Source of the DNA: Rhizophagus irregularis
Taxonomy: Eukaryota; Glomeromycota; Glomeromycetes; Glomerales; Glomeraceae
DNA: 64,000 nt
Assembly: GCF_026210795.1 (NCBI RefSeq)
Contig: NC_089442.1
Span: forward strand, 1,550,001-1,614,000
Direction of reading: 5' to 3'
How positions within the stretch are numbered: position 1 is the stretch's first letter; each line of letters starts with the position of its first letter. A program made the translations under genes and the position numbers. Positions 23,995 to 36,342 of the stretch are shown here, in pieces. The notes beneath the pieces are model-generated. The model had not been told where the DNA came from. It did not search any database and worked only from the letters and a program-made list of their open reading frames with translations.

Positions 23995-24868
23995 TTTATT
24001 ATTTTATAAGCAATTATATGAAAATTCAACATATTTATAGTTTTTAACTGATTCATTATATAATCATGATTAGAAAAATAGAATTTTATGTTGATCAATT
24101 AGAAACGGAAATTATATTGACTTTCTATGGAATTCTAAGAATGTTTACACAAAATTTTATAATCGAAATTCTTCAAAAGAATAAACAAAAAAAAAAAAAT
24201 CTTAACAGGAAATAATAAACCAGTATTTATGCTTGATTTTTATTTGGAAAAAAATGAATTGATTTAATTTTAATAAAAATTTAAAAAAAAAGAAAACGAA
24301 CCAACGACAGCAAGTCACTGTACAAAGCCCAAATACAAGTAAAATTATAAATAACTATTTTATATTGTCTGAGTGTTAGAAAAAATCAAATAAAAATAAA
24401 TGATCGATTATTACTAAAAAGTATTAGCAAAAAAAAAAAATTTAGTAGATCATGCAGATCACCTGATTGAAGACTCTTTTTTTTTCGTCATTAAATATTA
24501 AAAAATTCCCTACAATTATTATTGAAAGTAAAATTCAAGTTAGAATACGGATCCCCATAAAAAATTTTATCCGTTATTTCTGTAAAAACTCCGTAAAAAT
24601 GAGCCTTTCACGGATCCATTCACGGAAAATGTAAATAATTTGATAAATTCCGTAATATGAGGTTATTAATTCCGGAGATATGAGCCTTTTACGGAAAAAA
24701 TATGAAATATAAAAAACGGATTAACTTTTTTTACAGGAGAATTATAAAAGATAGAAACTATTTAATTATTTGTTTAAACATAATATATTTCATATTAAGC
24801 ATAAAAGCAACATAATAAATCAGGGCTTTTCAGATTCCAGAATTCTAGAACATTTTTAAAATTCTAAG

Positions 24869-25005
24869 AATGCTTTATGGATCTGTAGAATTATAAATAA
24901 GGTAAATGGAATGTTTATTTATTTAGATCACATTTTTTAGAATTCTAAGAATGCTTTATGGATTCGTAGAACTATGTTTATTTATTTAGATCACGGGATT
25001 TACAT
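24869..25005. repeat. Direct repeat of about 70 bp, two units
   Basis: The block TTCTAAGAATGCTTTATGGA followed by GTAGAA and then TGTTTATTTATTTAGATCAC occurs twice, at about 24869 and 24952, in the same orientation with small indels. Confidence 0.75.
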
Positions 25006-26273
25006 AAATCAGCCCAAAATTACCGTATCACAAAAATAGCATCTTTTTATATTCCAGATCACTTCAGATCAGAAAAGTTGCTTATTTTAGGCTAAAATCA
25101 TGCCGATCCCTCTGAGTGACTCAAATGACTGGTCACATGCCATTTGGATCATCATTTAAAAATTACATCATAATTCTTGCTAAAAAATTATTTTGCAACC
25201 ATAAACTGCGCACATGATCCGGGTAATTGGTTTCGGTAATTATAAGCTTTTTTTATTAATCTGAAGGATTGTGAAGGATTTGTTATTAGAGTACTCACAT
25301 AGTAAGCCAAAATTTCATCTATGGTTAAAAATATTTAGCCAAATTTTAAATTTATTGGAAAAGATAGCATGTTTAATAATATTTGTAACGTATAAGAACA
25401 AAAACTATTTAGTACTTTAATAGTTTATTATAATAAATAATAAAATTAAAAGTACATAAAATATTTTTAACGTTTTTTTTTTGCCAAAGAAGAAATACAT
25501 ACAAATTGTTTCATGATCGAAACATAATATTTTGACACAAAAATATTTTTTATATAGATTACTATATTAGTTTTATATATATAGATTTGGTTAATATAAA
25601 TTTGTATAACTATACAGATAATAATAATCGTGTAATCTGGCAACAAATCCGGTTATCAATTTTATTCGAGGATAATATATCACGTGATAACATAAATTAC
25701 AAATGAGAAAGGATATTCAGGGGTCATTTCAATTTTCAAATGGCCAAATAACCTGATCATTTGACTATACTGTGTAGTACTGTGTAAGTATGTACCAGTT
25801 AATTGATGTTAATTTGTTATTTTACGTAGAAAAAATGGTTTGTAACAGACTTTTTGATACTCAGTTTCTGACTGTCAGTGATCAATATAAAATTATTATT
25901 ACTCACGTAAAAAGAAAAATAAAGAATTTTTTTTTTTATAAATATGACATGTATTAAATTTTAACATTTGAGTAATAATATGCGAGCGAAAAGAATCCGG
26001 TCCGAGTTTATCATGAGATGATAAAAGGCAAGTATTTATATCAAATGCAACAAATAAACGAACTTGTTTCATTTCTAAAACAAATACACCGCTTTATGGT
26101 TATCCTTGTTCTAGAACAATATACCACAATATTTGATTATGTAGCGATTAGAATTAGATATACCACTGTTTTCTCAACGAAGAAAAGTGTACAATTGTAC
26201 AATCATATTACATTCTAAATAAAAAATGACATTCAAGTAAATTAACCATATCAGATATACTTGAAACAGGTTA

Positions 26274-26405
26274 CGGGAAATTTCGCCGAAAGCCATTTCG
26301 TCGAAAGAACGTTTTGCCGAAAAATAGGGCCAACATTATGCAGTATTATGAATAACTCAGGCCAAAGATTATTTTCGGTGAAATGGCTTTCGGCGAAATG
26401 TCCCG
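26274..26405. repeat. Inverted repeat with 33-bp arms
   Basis: The arms (26274-26306 and 26373-26405) carry TTTCGCCGAAAGCCATTTC and its complement with about three mismatches, separated by 66 bp. This motif looks like a miniature palindromic element. A partial third copy of the end lies near 26498. Confidence 0.7.
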
Positions 26406-28246
26406 ATACGCTTGAAAGTTACGCTTGAAACAAATACTGTAAGCATCTGGCTCACATTATTACAATCATGCAGCATTGTGTGTTTATTTTCGTTTCGGTT
26501 ACGGGAATTTCGTTTCATATCGTGCAAATAAGTTATCCTAATCAAGAACATTCTCAAATGAATTCAGAATTTTAATATCTTCAGTAAGAAAATTTCTGAT
26601 TTTATTTATGTTATATCGATTATCGTCATTGAATTGAGATAAGCGATAGATCATAATAATATTAAAGAATTGTTCTCAATTATTCAAATGTTTAATACTG
26701 ATAGTTAAATGATCCGATGGTGCTAAATTCAACAAGCTGAAGCGAATTTAATTAATTTTGCGAAGACGATGGCGATTGATTATCATTCCAGAAATGATCA
26801 CCATTGAAAGGTGACAAATATAGATGTTTCATTGAGTTTCGAACACCACATGTTTAATGAAAATAAAAAAGTAAAAATAATTAAAAATAATTTTTTTTTT
26901 TTTTGGTTTATTTATTCCAATTTTAATCATATAATTAATTTATAACAATAGCTTCATGCATTATATTTTTTTTTTCAATCGGTCCTAAAATTCCTATTGG
27001 ATTCTAATTTTATCTTCTCCATTTGAGGATATTTGTTTTTAGTTGAATAAATCCTTGCAACAAGTAATTAAAAATCTTTTATAACTAATAATTGATCAAA
27101 TAATAATTTTTTTGCTCAAATGGTTTTTTCAATGAGAATTTATTAAAATTAAATATAAAAAATAAAGCAATAAATTAATTGATGTTTGAGGATAAAAAAT
27201 GAAGCAATAATTAAATTAATAAAAGTAATAAATAATATTGATAAAACAAAGTTTTTTTGTTCTTTGTCTTAACATCCTGCGTCTTTATATTAATAATTTG
27301 AGAAATTTTTTATTAATGTTTGAATAATTTTTTTTTTCAATTTCAGATAAATAATAAATTTTTTTTGTTTTTTTTTTGAAAAAAAAGGCAATGATTAATA
27401 ATCAAAATGTGGTTAAAAATCTGAGAATGTGATTTGACGATAATAATAGTTTCTCTACTTTACTAAAAAAATCATTGTTTACATAGTTTTTTAAAAAATC
27501 ATTCTGATAATTAATAAACAATTACACAATTATATATATAAATTATATATCTATATATATATGTAAATATATATAATGTAAAGAATATATAATAAAAAAA
27601 AAATAATAATAATAAAGTTTCAGATCATGTAAAAAAGATAATTTATCAACCGGTTATGTATATATATTACCAAAAAAAGCACGATACGCTGCTGAATAAT
27701 GCTTAATAATCCTTGTATAACTAAACCGGATCCAATTAATAATTCTTATTTTTTTTTTTACTAAAAAAAGTTACAAATAAATTAATTCGTAAATTCTGTA
27801 ATTTTAAAATCTTGCGTAAAAATTCCGATTATTCTTTTCCTTGATATAATACTCTTTTTGGTCCCTGAGGTTGATCTTATACATCAACCAATCAAATAAT
27901 TTTCGCACTTGATTTCTTATTTTTAAATTTAATAAATTTAATCTAATACTTTTTCGGAGACAGTGGATTTTCCGCCAAAAACCCCGAATTTATAAATAAA
28001 AACTTTTTTTTTCTAACCTACTTTACTATTTTTTACATTTTTTTTTCTTTTCAGAAAAAAAAAAAAAAAATTATACAAAGAAAACTTAATAATTACATTG
28101 CATATCAATCTAAAAATAAAATTAAAACAAATATAAAAACTCCTCTTCATAATAATAAAGTCTCCCTTTTCAAAGAAAAATTTTTTGATCTTTGTAGCAT
28201 AATAACAACAACAATAATAATTAATAACTTTATAATTTTAATAATA

Positions 28247-30164
28247 ATGTTTCTGCTAAAGCATTTTAAAAAAGATTACAGAGAAACTTCGTTAAGAAGT
28301 CTTTTAGTTTTAATATTCGTATGTATTATTTTAGGAATGTCAATGAACAAAATTCTTATAGTATTTGGACTAAGAAAGGCTGAGCCATTAGTAACCCTAC
28401 AAATTAAAAATTCACCAAGTATACCGGTATGGTCATCGTTTATTTGTGGACAACGTTTTACTGGTGCTGTTGCACAAACTTTAAAAAGAAGTTTCTCAGG
28501 AAATGTAGCGACAGATTTACCTCAAAGTTATATTCAAAGGCTTAATACGGAAGGTTTAGCTATTGGCGATTGGACAAATCAAACCGGATTTTGGCCTTGT
28601 TTCGTATTTAATCCTGGAAATACATTGTTCTTTAAACCTGGTGAAATCGATCAAATCATTTTATATGGTGTGGCTAATAATGGGCCTATTCCAAGTTCAT
28701 CTGGGTTATTATTTGGTATATTTAATAATGAAAGAAATTTAACTTCGGTTGACCCCTTTATTAGTCCAGTTCCTTCCACCAATACTTATACTTTTACGAG
28801 TTATGAAAGAGTGGATATTACAAATAAATTTCATTCTTACTTTTTTGTTAATCAACAAAGTTCTACTGAATTAGAGCCGCTTGCGAATCAAAGTTTAGTT
28901 GCAAGATTTAGATATTCTCCTGATACATATTTAGTAAGTGTCAATTCTTTTTATAGTAAATTTAAATTTTGTTTACTTTTTATTGATGACTATTTCTTAA
29001 ATATATTAAATTTAGGTACAAACTTATACGGAAAGGGTTCAATATACGCCATATGGTAATTAAGTCTTTATATTATGTGATGATGCTTACCTGAAAAGGA
29101 GTAATACAGAAATTAATTATTGATATTTTTCATCATTTTCAGATTTAATCTCTAATGTTGGTGGTTTGACTACGTATGCTTTGGCGATTTGGTTTATTTT
29201 ATTTGGGTAAATTTTTATAAATTATTAATTATTTAATTGAATTATTTGTAATTAATCAAATTAATATGATTAATATTTAATTTTTTTTAACTTTTTTTTT
29301 TATAGGAGAGGAAAGTACCGTTCGTGGGGTTTAGTTCAAAGATATTTGTTACGTAATTCTCCAGATGCGAAAAAAAAAGATAATAGTGATAGTTTATTAC
29401 CGTTTACATATGAAAAATCAAAAGATGTTGATAATAATAGTACACTTGTTGGTTCAAAAAATTTTGATGATATTGATGAACGACCTACTTCAGCAAATTA
29501 TTTCTCATCTACAGGAACTCCAACGCAATCTAGAGTTACCAATTCACTATCTCCAAATAGTATGATTTCACCATCATATTATTCAGTAAAGGAATTAAAT
29601 AAAAAGATTGATACTAGAATCAATCAAAAACTTTGGTTTGTAGAACAAACTTTAAATCGTCATTACCTTTCCGGATTTAAATTACGTAGATATGATGATG
29701 ATATAAAAAAATTGGAACAATTGGGATTTGATACATCATATGATGATGATAATAATGAATATGTAGCTTTAACACCACCACCAGCAAATCATCATAATTG
29801 GAATAGTTTTGATTCAAATGTTCAAAACAATCATAAAAATATTCAAATTCCTCCCTCTTTAATCCCTGGTAATAAAAGAAGTAATGATAATTTAAATCCG
29901 GAAGAACAAAGATCTCAATATCCAAATGTGGTAGTAGGTCAAATTCCTTTGGAGAAGAAACAAAAAGGAGGGAATAGTGGAATAGGAAATGGAAATTATC
30001 AACAATTTGTTAACACGTCTACAAATATTTCAACCGGATTTGCTACAACATCACCATCATCATATCCTCCTCAAATATTACAAAGTAATAATTTGAGCAG
30101 TATTCCACCTTCGCTACAAAGTAGTGTCATTAACAATCAGGGAAAAATTCAAGGTCCACCATAA
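28247..30164 (+). CDS. Two-pass membrane protein with long cytoplasmic tail, 4 exons, 549 aa
   Basis: Exons are 28247-28933, 29016-29055, 29143-29206 and 29306-30164, all GT-AG, and the frame closes exactly. A hydrophobic helix at about residues 17-41 (SLLVLIFVCIILGMS) is followed by a roughly 190-residue folded segment with LFGIFN and FWPCFVFNPG. A second helix spans exon 3 (LTTYALAIWFILFG), and then RGKYRSWGLVQRYLLR. The remaining tail is polar, Asn/Ser/Pro-rich and probably disordered, with a DTRINQKLWFVEQTLNRHYL helix in the middle. I recognise the general type from Mucoromycota genomes but no named family. The likely topology puts both ends inside the cell with the middle segment outside. 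The stop interrupts a Pro/Gln repeat, so the tail is probably truncated. Confidence 0.85.
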
Positions 30165-30309
30165 GTTCCACCACAAGGTTCACTACAAGCAGATGCCCCA
30201 CAAGCAGGTCCGCCACAAACAGATGCATCACAAGCAGATGCATCACAAGGAGAGTGTACCGCAAAGTCCACCACCCACACAAGGTGTATCACAAGGTCCA
30301 TCACCATAA
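30165..30309 (+). other. Decayed Pro/Gln repeat tail after the stop codon
   Basis: Directly after the TAA at 30162-30164 the same frame continues as VPPQGSLQADAPQAGPPQ and DASQADASQG units. A shift to the next frame then gives ESVPQSPPPTQG and ends at TAA 30307-30309. The stop codon sits where CCACAA would continue the repeat, consistent with a CAA to TAA change. Confidence 0.6.
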
Positions 30310-30461
30310 AATCCGGAAGAGCTATCTTGGGCGATTTGGATATTATTATTATTATTATCTTGCAGTATATTAAGTTATTGGACTGAGATGTTCCGGGTGT
30401 CCACCCTACTCAAATAAACATTTACTCTGGTTACGTCTAATTGCTTTACTGTAAAATTTAA

Positions 30462-30968
30462 TATATATATATATATGTATATGTATTTTGTATAATTGTA
30501 TAGTTAATTTTGTTAATTTTTAATTTTTTTGTAAAAAGGAAATATCAAAATATTTATTATTATTATTTTAGATTTATTATAATTTTTTTAAAATTTTTGC
30601 TGCGGACTTACTGCGGACACGCTGCGTACACGCTGGCTGGGCTGGCGGACGCTGCGGTTAAATGAATTAAACGAATTAAAAAGAATTTGAAAAAAATAAA
30701 CTGTAAAATAAAAATAATTGAAATCGAAATTTAAGATCGAATATCTTTTTTAATATATATATATATACAGTAAATGTATTTTGTATAATTGTATAGTCAA
30801 AATATTTATTATTATTATTTTAGATTTATCTGTTATTATAATTTTTTTTTTAAAAAAAAAAATTTCCTGTGGACTTACTGCGGACACGCGGCGGTTAAAT
30901 GAATTAATTAAACGAATTAAAAAGAATTTGAAAAAAAATAAACTGTAAAAATAAAAATGATTGAAAAT
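30462..30968. repeat. Direct duplication of about 230 bp downstream of the membrane-protein gene
   Basis: Two copies (about 30462-30730 and 30752-30968) share TGTATTTTGTATAATTGTAT, AAAATATTTATTATTATTAT, GGACTTACTGCGGACACGC and GGTTAAATGAATTAAACG-like blocks. The first copy carries extra CTGCG and CTGGCTGGG units. Remaining sequence to 31521 shows no gene. Confidence 0.75.
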
Positions 30969-31521
30969 ATCGAATATCAAATAAATCTTTATGATTTTTA
31001 TTTTATTTTATTTTCTAAAAATATACAGTTCATATAATTTATTTTATGTCATACTTTGATTTTCTATTAATTAGAGTATGTATAAATACAAAGCTATATC
31101 AGACAAATAAACAACTTTTACTATAAAAACTTATAAAAATCGTTGTACATATTTAAATAATAAAAAAATTAAATTAGGCGTTATTAAAAAATTCAAAGTT
31201 AAACCTCGTCAATTGATTTACAAGTCAAGATCATCTCACCGAAACTGCGACGGCCCAAAAAAAAGGACTTCTATAAAAAAAAATTCGTAATAATTTTGAT
31301 AGTTGGCTTTGGAAATAAATAATAATAATATAGTACTTAATCAAACTGAGTTAGCAGTACTTAATTGTTGAATTGCAATTCAAAATATATGCAATTTTAT
31401 TTCAGCAGAACGAGAGCATTGTATAGACATTGAAAGGTATATAAGATTGTATGAAATTAAGTCAACTTCTACCCAAAATATATTTTTATTTTAAAATAAA
31501 ACTTCAAATAACTTTTTGTAG

Positions 31522-31996
31522 TGTCATGTGATCGTCATGTGCCACTCCGAAATTGATCGATGTTGCAAATGTTTAACTTGATTGACATGTCGGACATAAT
31601 TAATATGCCGAACATGATTAACATGTCGAACCTAATCAACATGTTGGTTATGATCAACGTATTGAACATGTTAGTCATATTATACATAGTAAATATATTA
31701 AATTTCTTCTTATATGTATAATTTATTATAAATATAGGTCAATTTTCTTGTTGTAATAAAAAAGGGAAAAAATAAAGTTTTCATTTTTTTAAGTTATAAA
31801 GTGACAGTTTTTATCAAGTGAAATCCTTTATTCGTGTTTGGAGGTATATGCCGACGTACAGCGCTATACAACACGTCTGATCGGATAATTTTGATATATT
31901 GTTTAATATATTGTCTAATTATACACTAATTAACCTTCTGCTACCTAACCACATAAATTGCTTAATATTTTTAAGCGTAAAAGAACTGATACAACA
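31522..31996 (+). repeat. 5' LTR, 475 bp
   Basis: It begins TGTCATGTGATCG and ends GATACAACA. It contains a run of about 20-bp degenerate units with AACATGT, GTCGAAC and ATGATCAAC motifs between 31575 and 31680. It appears identical to the 3' LTR. Confidence 0.95.
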
Positions 31997-31999
31997 AAT

Positions 32000-32017
32000 T
32001 GGTGCCTTCTGCCAGAA
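32000..32017 (+). other. Putative primer-binding site
   Basis: TGGTGCCTTCTGCCAGAA starts 3 bases after the LTR. TGG is expected as the complement of a tRNA CCA end. The tRNA partner was not identified. Confidence 0.6.
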
Positions 32018-32046
32018 TTTCCGATCCCTACCTTTAATCCCCTTTT

Positions 32047-33672
32047 ATGTTCCAAAACCATTTTGATCGTAATACTATACACGACGCTATACATAGACAG
32101 TTAGGGCTAGATAACGTAACCGCCTATCATCGTGACCTTTCGTGTAATAACTGTTACCCATCAGAAATTCCCTTAACACCCACTTTTCAGCACTTTTTGG
32201 ACTGGATTTCTTCCAACTATCCGGTTGTAGAATACACCCGATACACTCAACAATATTTTGAAGAGGTTGCGTATTCGATTACTAACACAGATATCGATAA
32301 CGCTATACATAACCTATTGTTCAGCATCCGATACGCTGATATAGAACCAACAATAGATTATACTCTATTGCGTCAGGACCTTATCAACGCCTATAACTTA
32401 ACTAACGGATTTCAACAGGACCCTAACGAAGTCCTTTATCAAGTCAGTGAGACTACCACCTCACCAGAACCTGAAGCTTTAAGTGATACTACATCCGAAA
32501 ATTCCGAGGAAAATATTCCCCATTTACATATTCCCCTACCACCTATATACAACACACCGAATAATCCAGCTCCAGTAATCCCACAAGTGATTAACATGGC
32601 ACAACCTAACCAACAGGACTTTCAGCAATTACGCGCAGCAATTGCTGCATTGACCCAAGCATTACCTAACACCAACAATGCTTTGGCCGGAAATACACAG
32701 GCCATTGCCAACCCGCCTAGACGAGAAGGAAAGGTGGCCGAGTTGCCATATTTCTATGGTGGCAACCAGGACCCAGTTGCGTGGTTAGAGGATTTTACCA
32801 GATCCTGTAATGCAAATGGTATTGCAAATGTACGAAAATTGGAAGTCGTACCAGCATACCTAAAGGGAGCTGCTTCTACTTGGTGGAACGCCAACCAAGC
32901 ATTGCCGAATAATGATCCGAACAAGATTGTTGCGTGGACTGGCAACAATAACAATACGGATTTTATATTGAATTTCCCTGCCGCCTTCAGAACGCAAACC
33001 TTGATCGAAATCTGGACCACGGAATTGGAACAAAGAAGACAGCAGCCCGGCGAAGACGTAAACACATACGCCGCTGCTCTACAAGAATTATATAGAAGGG
33101 TGGAGACTAACGCCTTCGCATATCCAGAAGCTATTAAAGCTCGTAAATTTGTAAACGGGTTGTTGCCTGACTTGTACGTCACCGTAAAACCACATAACGA
33201 TCAAACCTGGAACGCCGCAGTAGACAGAGCGAAGGCCTATGAGTTAACCCATCAAGACCAACATGCGGTAAACGCCTATCTTAATAAATTCGCTCCTGCA
33301 GGCACTAATACTCAAACGGAAGACCTATACAAAGCCATTCAAGATTTGACCAGACAGGTACAACAGTTGAGTACCGGAAGTAAGGGATATAGGGGAAACA
33401 ATTATCGAAATCCGCAGCAAGTGACGCCACAGCCGCAACAATCGTTAAATAGAAGGATTGTTTGTTACTCTTGTGGACAGCCTGGGCACATAGTAAGGAA
33501 TTGCCCTGACCGAAATAACAATACGACATCAGTCGCAAATAATGGTGAAGGAAGAACTAATCCTCAACCAACCAGTGTGGGCAATTCCAACAATAATCAA
33601 CTCGCCCAATTACAACAATTACTAGCCCAATTAGTCCCACAAGAAACTGATAAGGATCAGTCTTTAAACTAG
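32047..33672 (+). CDS. gag: Ty3 Gag polyprotein, 541 aa
   Basis: The N-terminal 180 residues are a polar region specific to the element. Residues about 220-420 match a retrotransposon capsid domain (VAELPYFYGGNQDPVAWLEDF, LKGAASTWW, LEQRRQQPGEDVNTYAAALQ, ARKFVNGLLPDLY). A single CCHC zinc knuckle (CYSCGQPGHIVRNC) lies near residue 475, followed by a Gln/Asn-rich end. Gag forms the particle and packages the RNA. The stop TAG at 33670-33672 directly follows a T TTA AAC heptamer, the likely route to pol. The frame is intact. Confidence 0.93.
   Translation: MFQNHFDRNTIHDAIHRQLGLDNVTAYHRDLSCNNCYPSEIPLTPTFQHFLDWISSNYPVVEYTRYTQQYFEEVAYSITNTDIDNAIHNLLFSIRYADIEPTIDYTLLRQDLINAYNLTNGFQQDPNEVLYQVSETTTSPEPEALSDTTSENSEENIPHLHIPLPPIYNTPNNPAPVIPQVINMAQPNQQDFQQLRAAIAALTQALPNTNNALAGNTQAIANPPRREGKVAELPYFYGGNQDPVAWLEDFTRSCNANGIANVRKLEVVPAYLKGAASTWWNANQALPNNDPNKIVAWTGNNNNTDFILNFPAAFRTQTLIEIWTTELEQRRQQPGEDVNTYAAALQELYRRVETNAFAYPEAIKARKFVNGLLPDLYVTVKPHNDQTWNAAVDRAKAYELTHQDQHAVNAYLNKFAPAGTNTQTEDLYKAIQDLTRQVQQLSTGSKGYRGNNYRNPQQVTPQPQQSLNRRIVCYSCGQPGHIVRNCPDRNNNTTSVANNGEGRTNPQPTSVGNSNNNQLAQLQQLLAQLVPQETDKDQSLN
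33663..33669 (+). promoter_or_regulatory. Programmed -1 frameshift site U UUA AAC
   Basis: In the gag frame the last codons are TCT TTA AAC TAG. The heptamer T TTA AAC is a canonical -1 slippery site. Slipping back one base puts ribosomes exactly in the pol frame, which is open from here through protease. Downstream, GAGGG near 33687 can pair with CCCTC near 33718, so a stem or pseudoknot is possible. Function is inferred from sequence. Confidence 0.75.
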
Positions 33673-36248
33673 AAGGCGTACCTCATGAGGGTGAGAGTAC
33701 AAGCCAACATACAATTCCCTCAAACCTCACATTATTAGAAACCTATCCCGCCACCAGAACTACGAGGAGCAAGGCAAGGTTAAATCCTTTGGAAGGAATA
33801 GCAAAGGATAAAACGTTAGAAGAGGATGAAGCTCAGATACGGGTTACGCAATTTCATCCGAAAAAGAAACAACCTATAAAGACTGCAGAGCCCAGAAGAA
33901 CGGTATTACAAAAAAATACCAAGAAGAAACCCACCACTACCGCTCCGATCAATAAAATGGTCGAACCCTATACCCCGCAACAGTTTTTCGACCAGGTAGC
34001 CAACATCACGAATGGACAATTGTTGGCGATGAATCCTAAGTTCGGTCTAACGATAGCAAAACAGCTACGAAAACCGGTCATGCGAAAGAAAGATGAGGAT
34101 TCCGAGAAAATTCAAACCAAAAACGCTGTTAATAACGAGACGCCAGAAGACGGAGGTATAGCGGAACTACAAGATTTGATGCAGGCGAACACATCAAGTA
34201 ACAGCAAGTCCTCCGCCTTATATTGTGACGCCTCGATCAAACATATACAATTTCCGTTGATCTTGGATTCTGGATCCGCCGGTAGTATTATCTCCCTGTC
34301 TTTGTTAAAAGATCTAGATATGGAGATAACTAGAGCATCAAAAACGGTAATGGTAAACGTAAATGGTGAACGGCGAAGACCACTAGGAGCCGTATCAGAT
34401 ATTCCTTTAAAAATACACGATCAGATCATCCCTATGGACGCTATCGTGACTGATGCTGATTCTTACGCAGCAATAGTCGGTAATGACTGGTTGCGAAAAA
34501 CTAAGGCCATCTTGGATTATGATAATGATACTATGACAATTAAATGGAAAGGTGATGTAATTAAAGTATCAACCGAATGTCGGGAGACGCCACATCACAT
34601 CATCAGTATCGAAGTACCGGATATAGAACCCGATAAGGAACCAGATGATGAACCGGATGATGAAGCTATAGAAGATTCTGATGAAGAATACGAGAGTGAA
34701 GATGAAACCACTCAAGAGCAGCTATACTGTCATACGCAGTTCATCACCCAAAAGGAAGCCCAGGAAATCGAAGATGGACTAAGGGGAACGGCTCTGATCG
34801 AAAACGATTATTATTACCAGTATAAAGAGATCGAGATGGGAAATTTCCATACCGGAACTTTGGATGAGAACCAGCAACAGCAATTTCATGAATTCATAAA
34901 AAAATATAATAATCTGTTTGCGTGGAACTCAAACGATTTTGGTCGGACATCGGTGGTCACACACAATATCGATACCGGAAGTGCGACCCCTATCAAGCAA
35001 AGGTTTTACCGGACGTCACATCAGAATCAGTTGTTCATCAAAGAGGAAATACAATGACTCTTGGAGGCCGGTTTAATTGTGCCATCAAGTAGTCAATGGA
35101 CTTCTCCCGTGGTTGTAGTAGAAAAAAAGAACGGGAAGAAGCGCCTTTGTGTGGACTATCGGAAGCTCAACAAAGTCACCAAAAAGGATTGCTATCCTTT
35201 ACCACGAATAGACGATATGTTGGAAACTTTATCAGGGTCTCGATGGTTCTCGTCCTTAGACCTTGCCAGTGGCTTTTGGCAGGTCGAACTGGACCCAAAA
35301 GACCGAGAAAAATCAACGTTCATCACCAGGTTCGGGACGTATGAGTTTACCGTGATGCCTTTTGGCCTCTGTAACGCTCCCGCAACCTTTCAACGTCTAA
35401 TGGATATGGTGTTACGAGACATCCTGTGGCAGTTCACTGTAGTATACATCGACGACATTAATGTAGGATCAAAAACCTTCGAAGAGCATTTGGTGCATTT
35501 GGAACAGGTTTTCTCACGTCTAGAGAAGGCCGGTTTAAAATTAAGTCCTGAGAAGTGTTTCTTTTTTAAAGAAGAACTTCCTTTTCTAGGACATGTAGTG
35601 AGCCGAAAAGGCATCCATACCGATCCTGAAAAATTACGCACCATCAACGAATTTCCTATTCCGAAAGACTTAACGCAATTAAGAGGATTCATTGCGCTGG
35701 CTTCGTATTACCGAAAGTTCGTGAAGAACTTCTCGTCTATTGTTGAACCGTTGAATAGGTTATTAAAGAAAAATATCCCATATATTTGGGATAAAGATCA
35801 ACAAGCCACGTTTGAGAAATTGAAGACTTGTTTAACAACGCCACCTATATTGGCGTATCCTAATTTCGAAAGACCGTTCTTATTATATACCGACGCCTCT
35901 ACTTTTGCGTTGGGCGCAATATTATCCCAAAAGGATGACGATAAAAAAGAACGCGTCATTGCTTATGCGAGCCGGACTCTAAATAAGCATGAACGGAACT
36001 ATGGTGTTATGGAATTGGAGTGTCTTGCGGTTATATGGGCCGTTAAGCACTTCCATCATTATTTGCACGGACAACGATTTACCGTTGTAACTGATCACGC
36101 CGCTTTAAGATATTTAATGAATATGTCGAACCCTGTTGGTAAGCTCGGAAGATGGTTGATGACTCTTAACGGATATGATTTGGAAATAATTAATCGCCCC
36201 GGAAAACAACACACCAACGTCGATACGCTAAGCCGAATAAGAGTTTAA
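33663..36248 (+). pseudogene. pol: Ty3 Pol: protease, reverse transcriptase and RNase H, interrupted by TGA
   Basis: The frame is entered from gag by -1 slippage. The protease has the LDSGSAGSIISL active-site segment near 34265. A TGA at 35055-35057 then interrupts the linker at EEIQ/LLEAGL, just before reverse transcriptase; the frame resumes at once. Reverse transcriptase shows SLDLASGFWQVEL, MPFGLCNAPATFQRLM and the catalytic VYIDD. RNase H shows YTDASTFALGA, ELECLAVIWAVKH, VVTDHAALR and HTNVDTLSR. The frame stops at 36246-36248, before integrase. Unless the TGA is read through, full-length Pol cannot be made, so the copy is probably non-autonomous. A sequencing error cannot be excluded. 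Confidence 0.9.
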
Positions 36249-36342
36249 TACAACCCATATTTTTTTTTATATATATATACACACCGGATTAACGCATTTT
36301 TTTGACACCACTTAACGGACTTCCCATTATTGATTTAACGGA

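Larger units (their letters stand above)
23995..28246. other. Long gene-free region
   Basis: No coding sequence is supported over 4.2 kb. It contains blocks of GGATCC- and CACGGA-rich repeats near 24550-24700, a direct duplication near 24869-25005, and an inverted repeat at 26274-26405. The last few hundred bases, with long T and A runs and CAACAACAATAATAAT, are likely the promoter and 5' untranslated region of the membrane-protein gene. Confidence 0.45.

Noticed and set aside
26018-26218. 66-codon plus-strand frame
   Set aside because: No motif, no paralogue and unremarkable composition.
32754-33182. 142-codon antisense frame in gag, and other antisense frames in pol and integrase
   Set aside because: They are shadows of well-supported retrotransposon genes.
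36249-36342. An intron between RNase H and integrase
   Set aside because: The gap contains no AG dinucleotide that could serve as acceptor.
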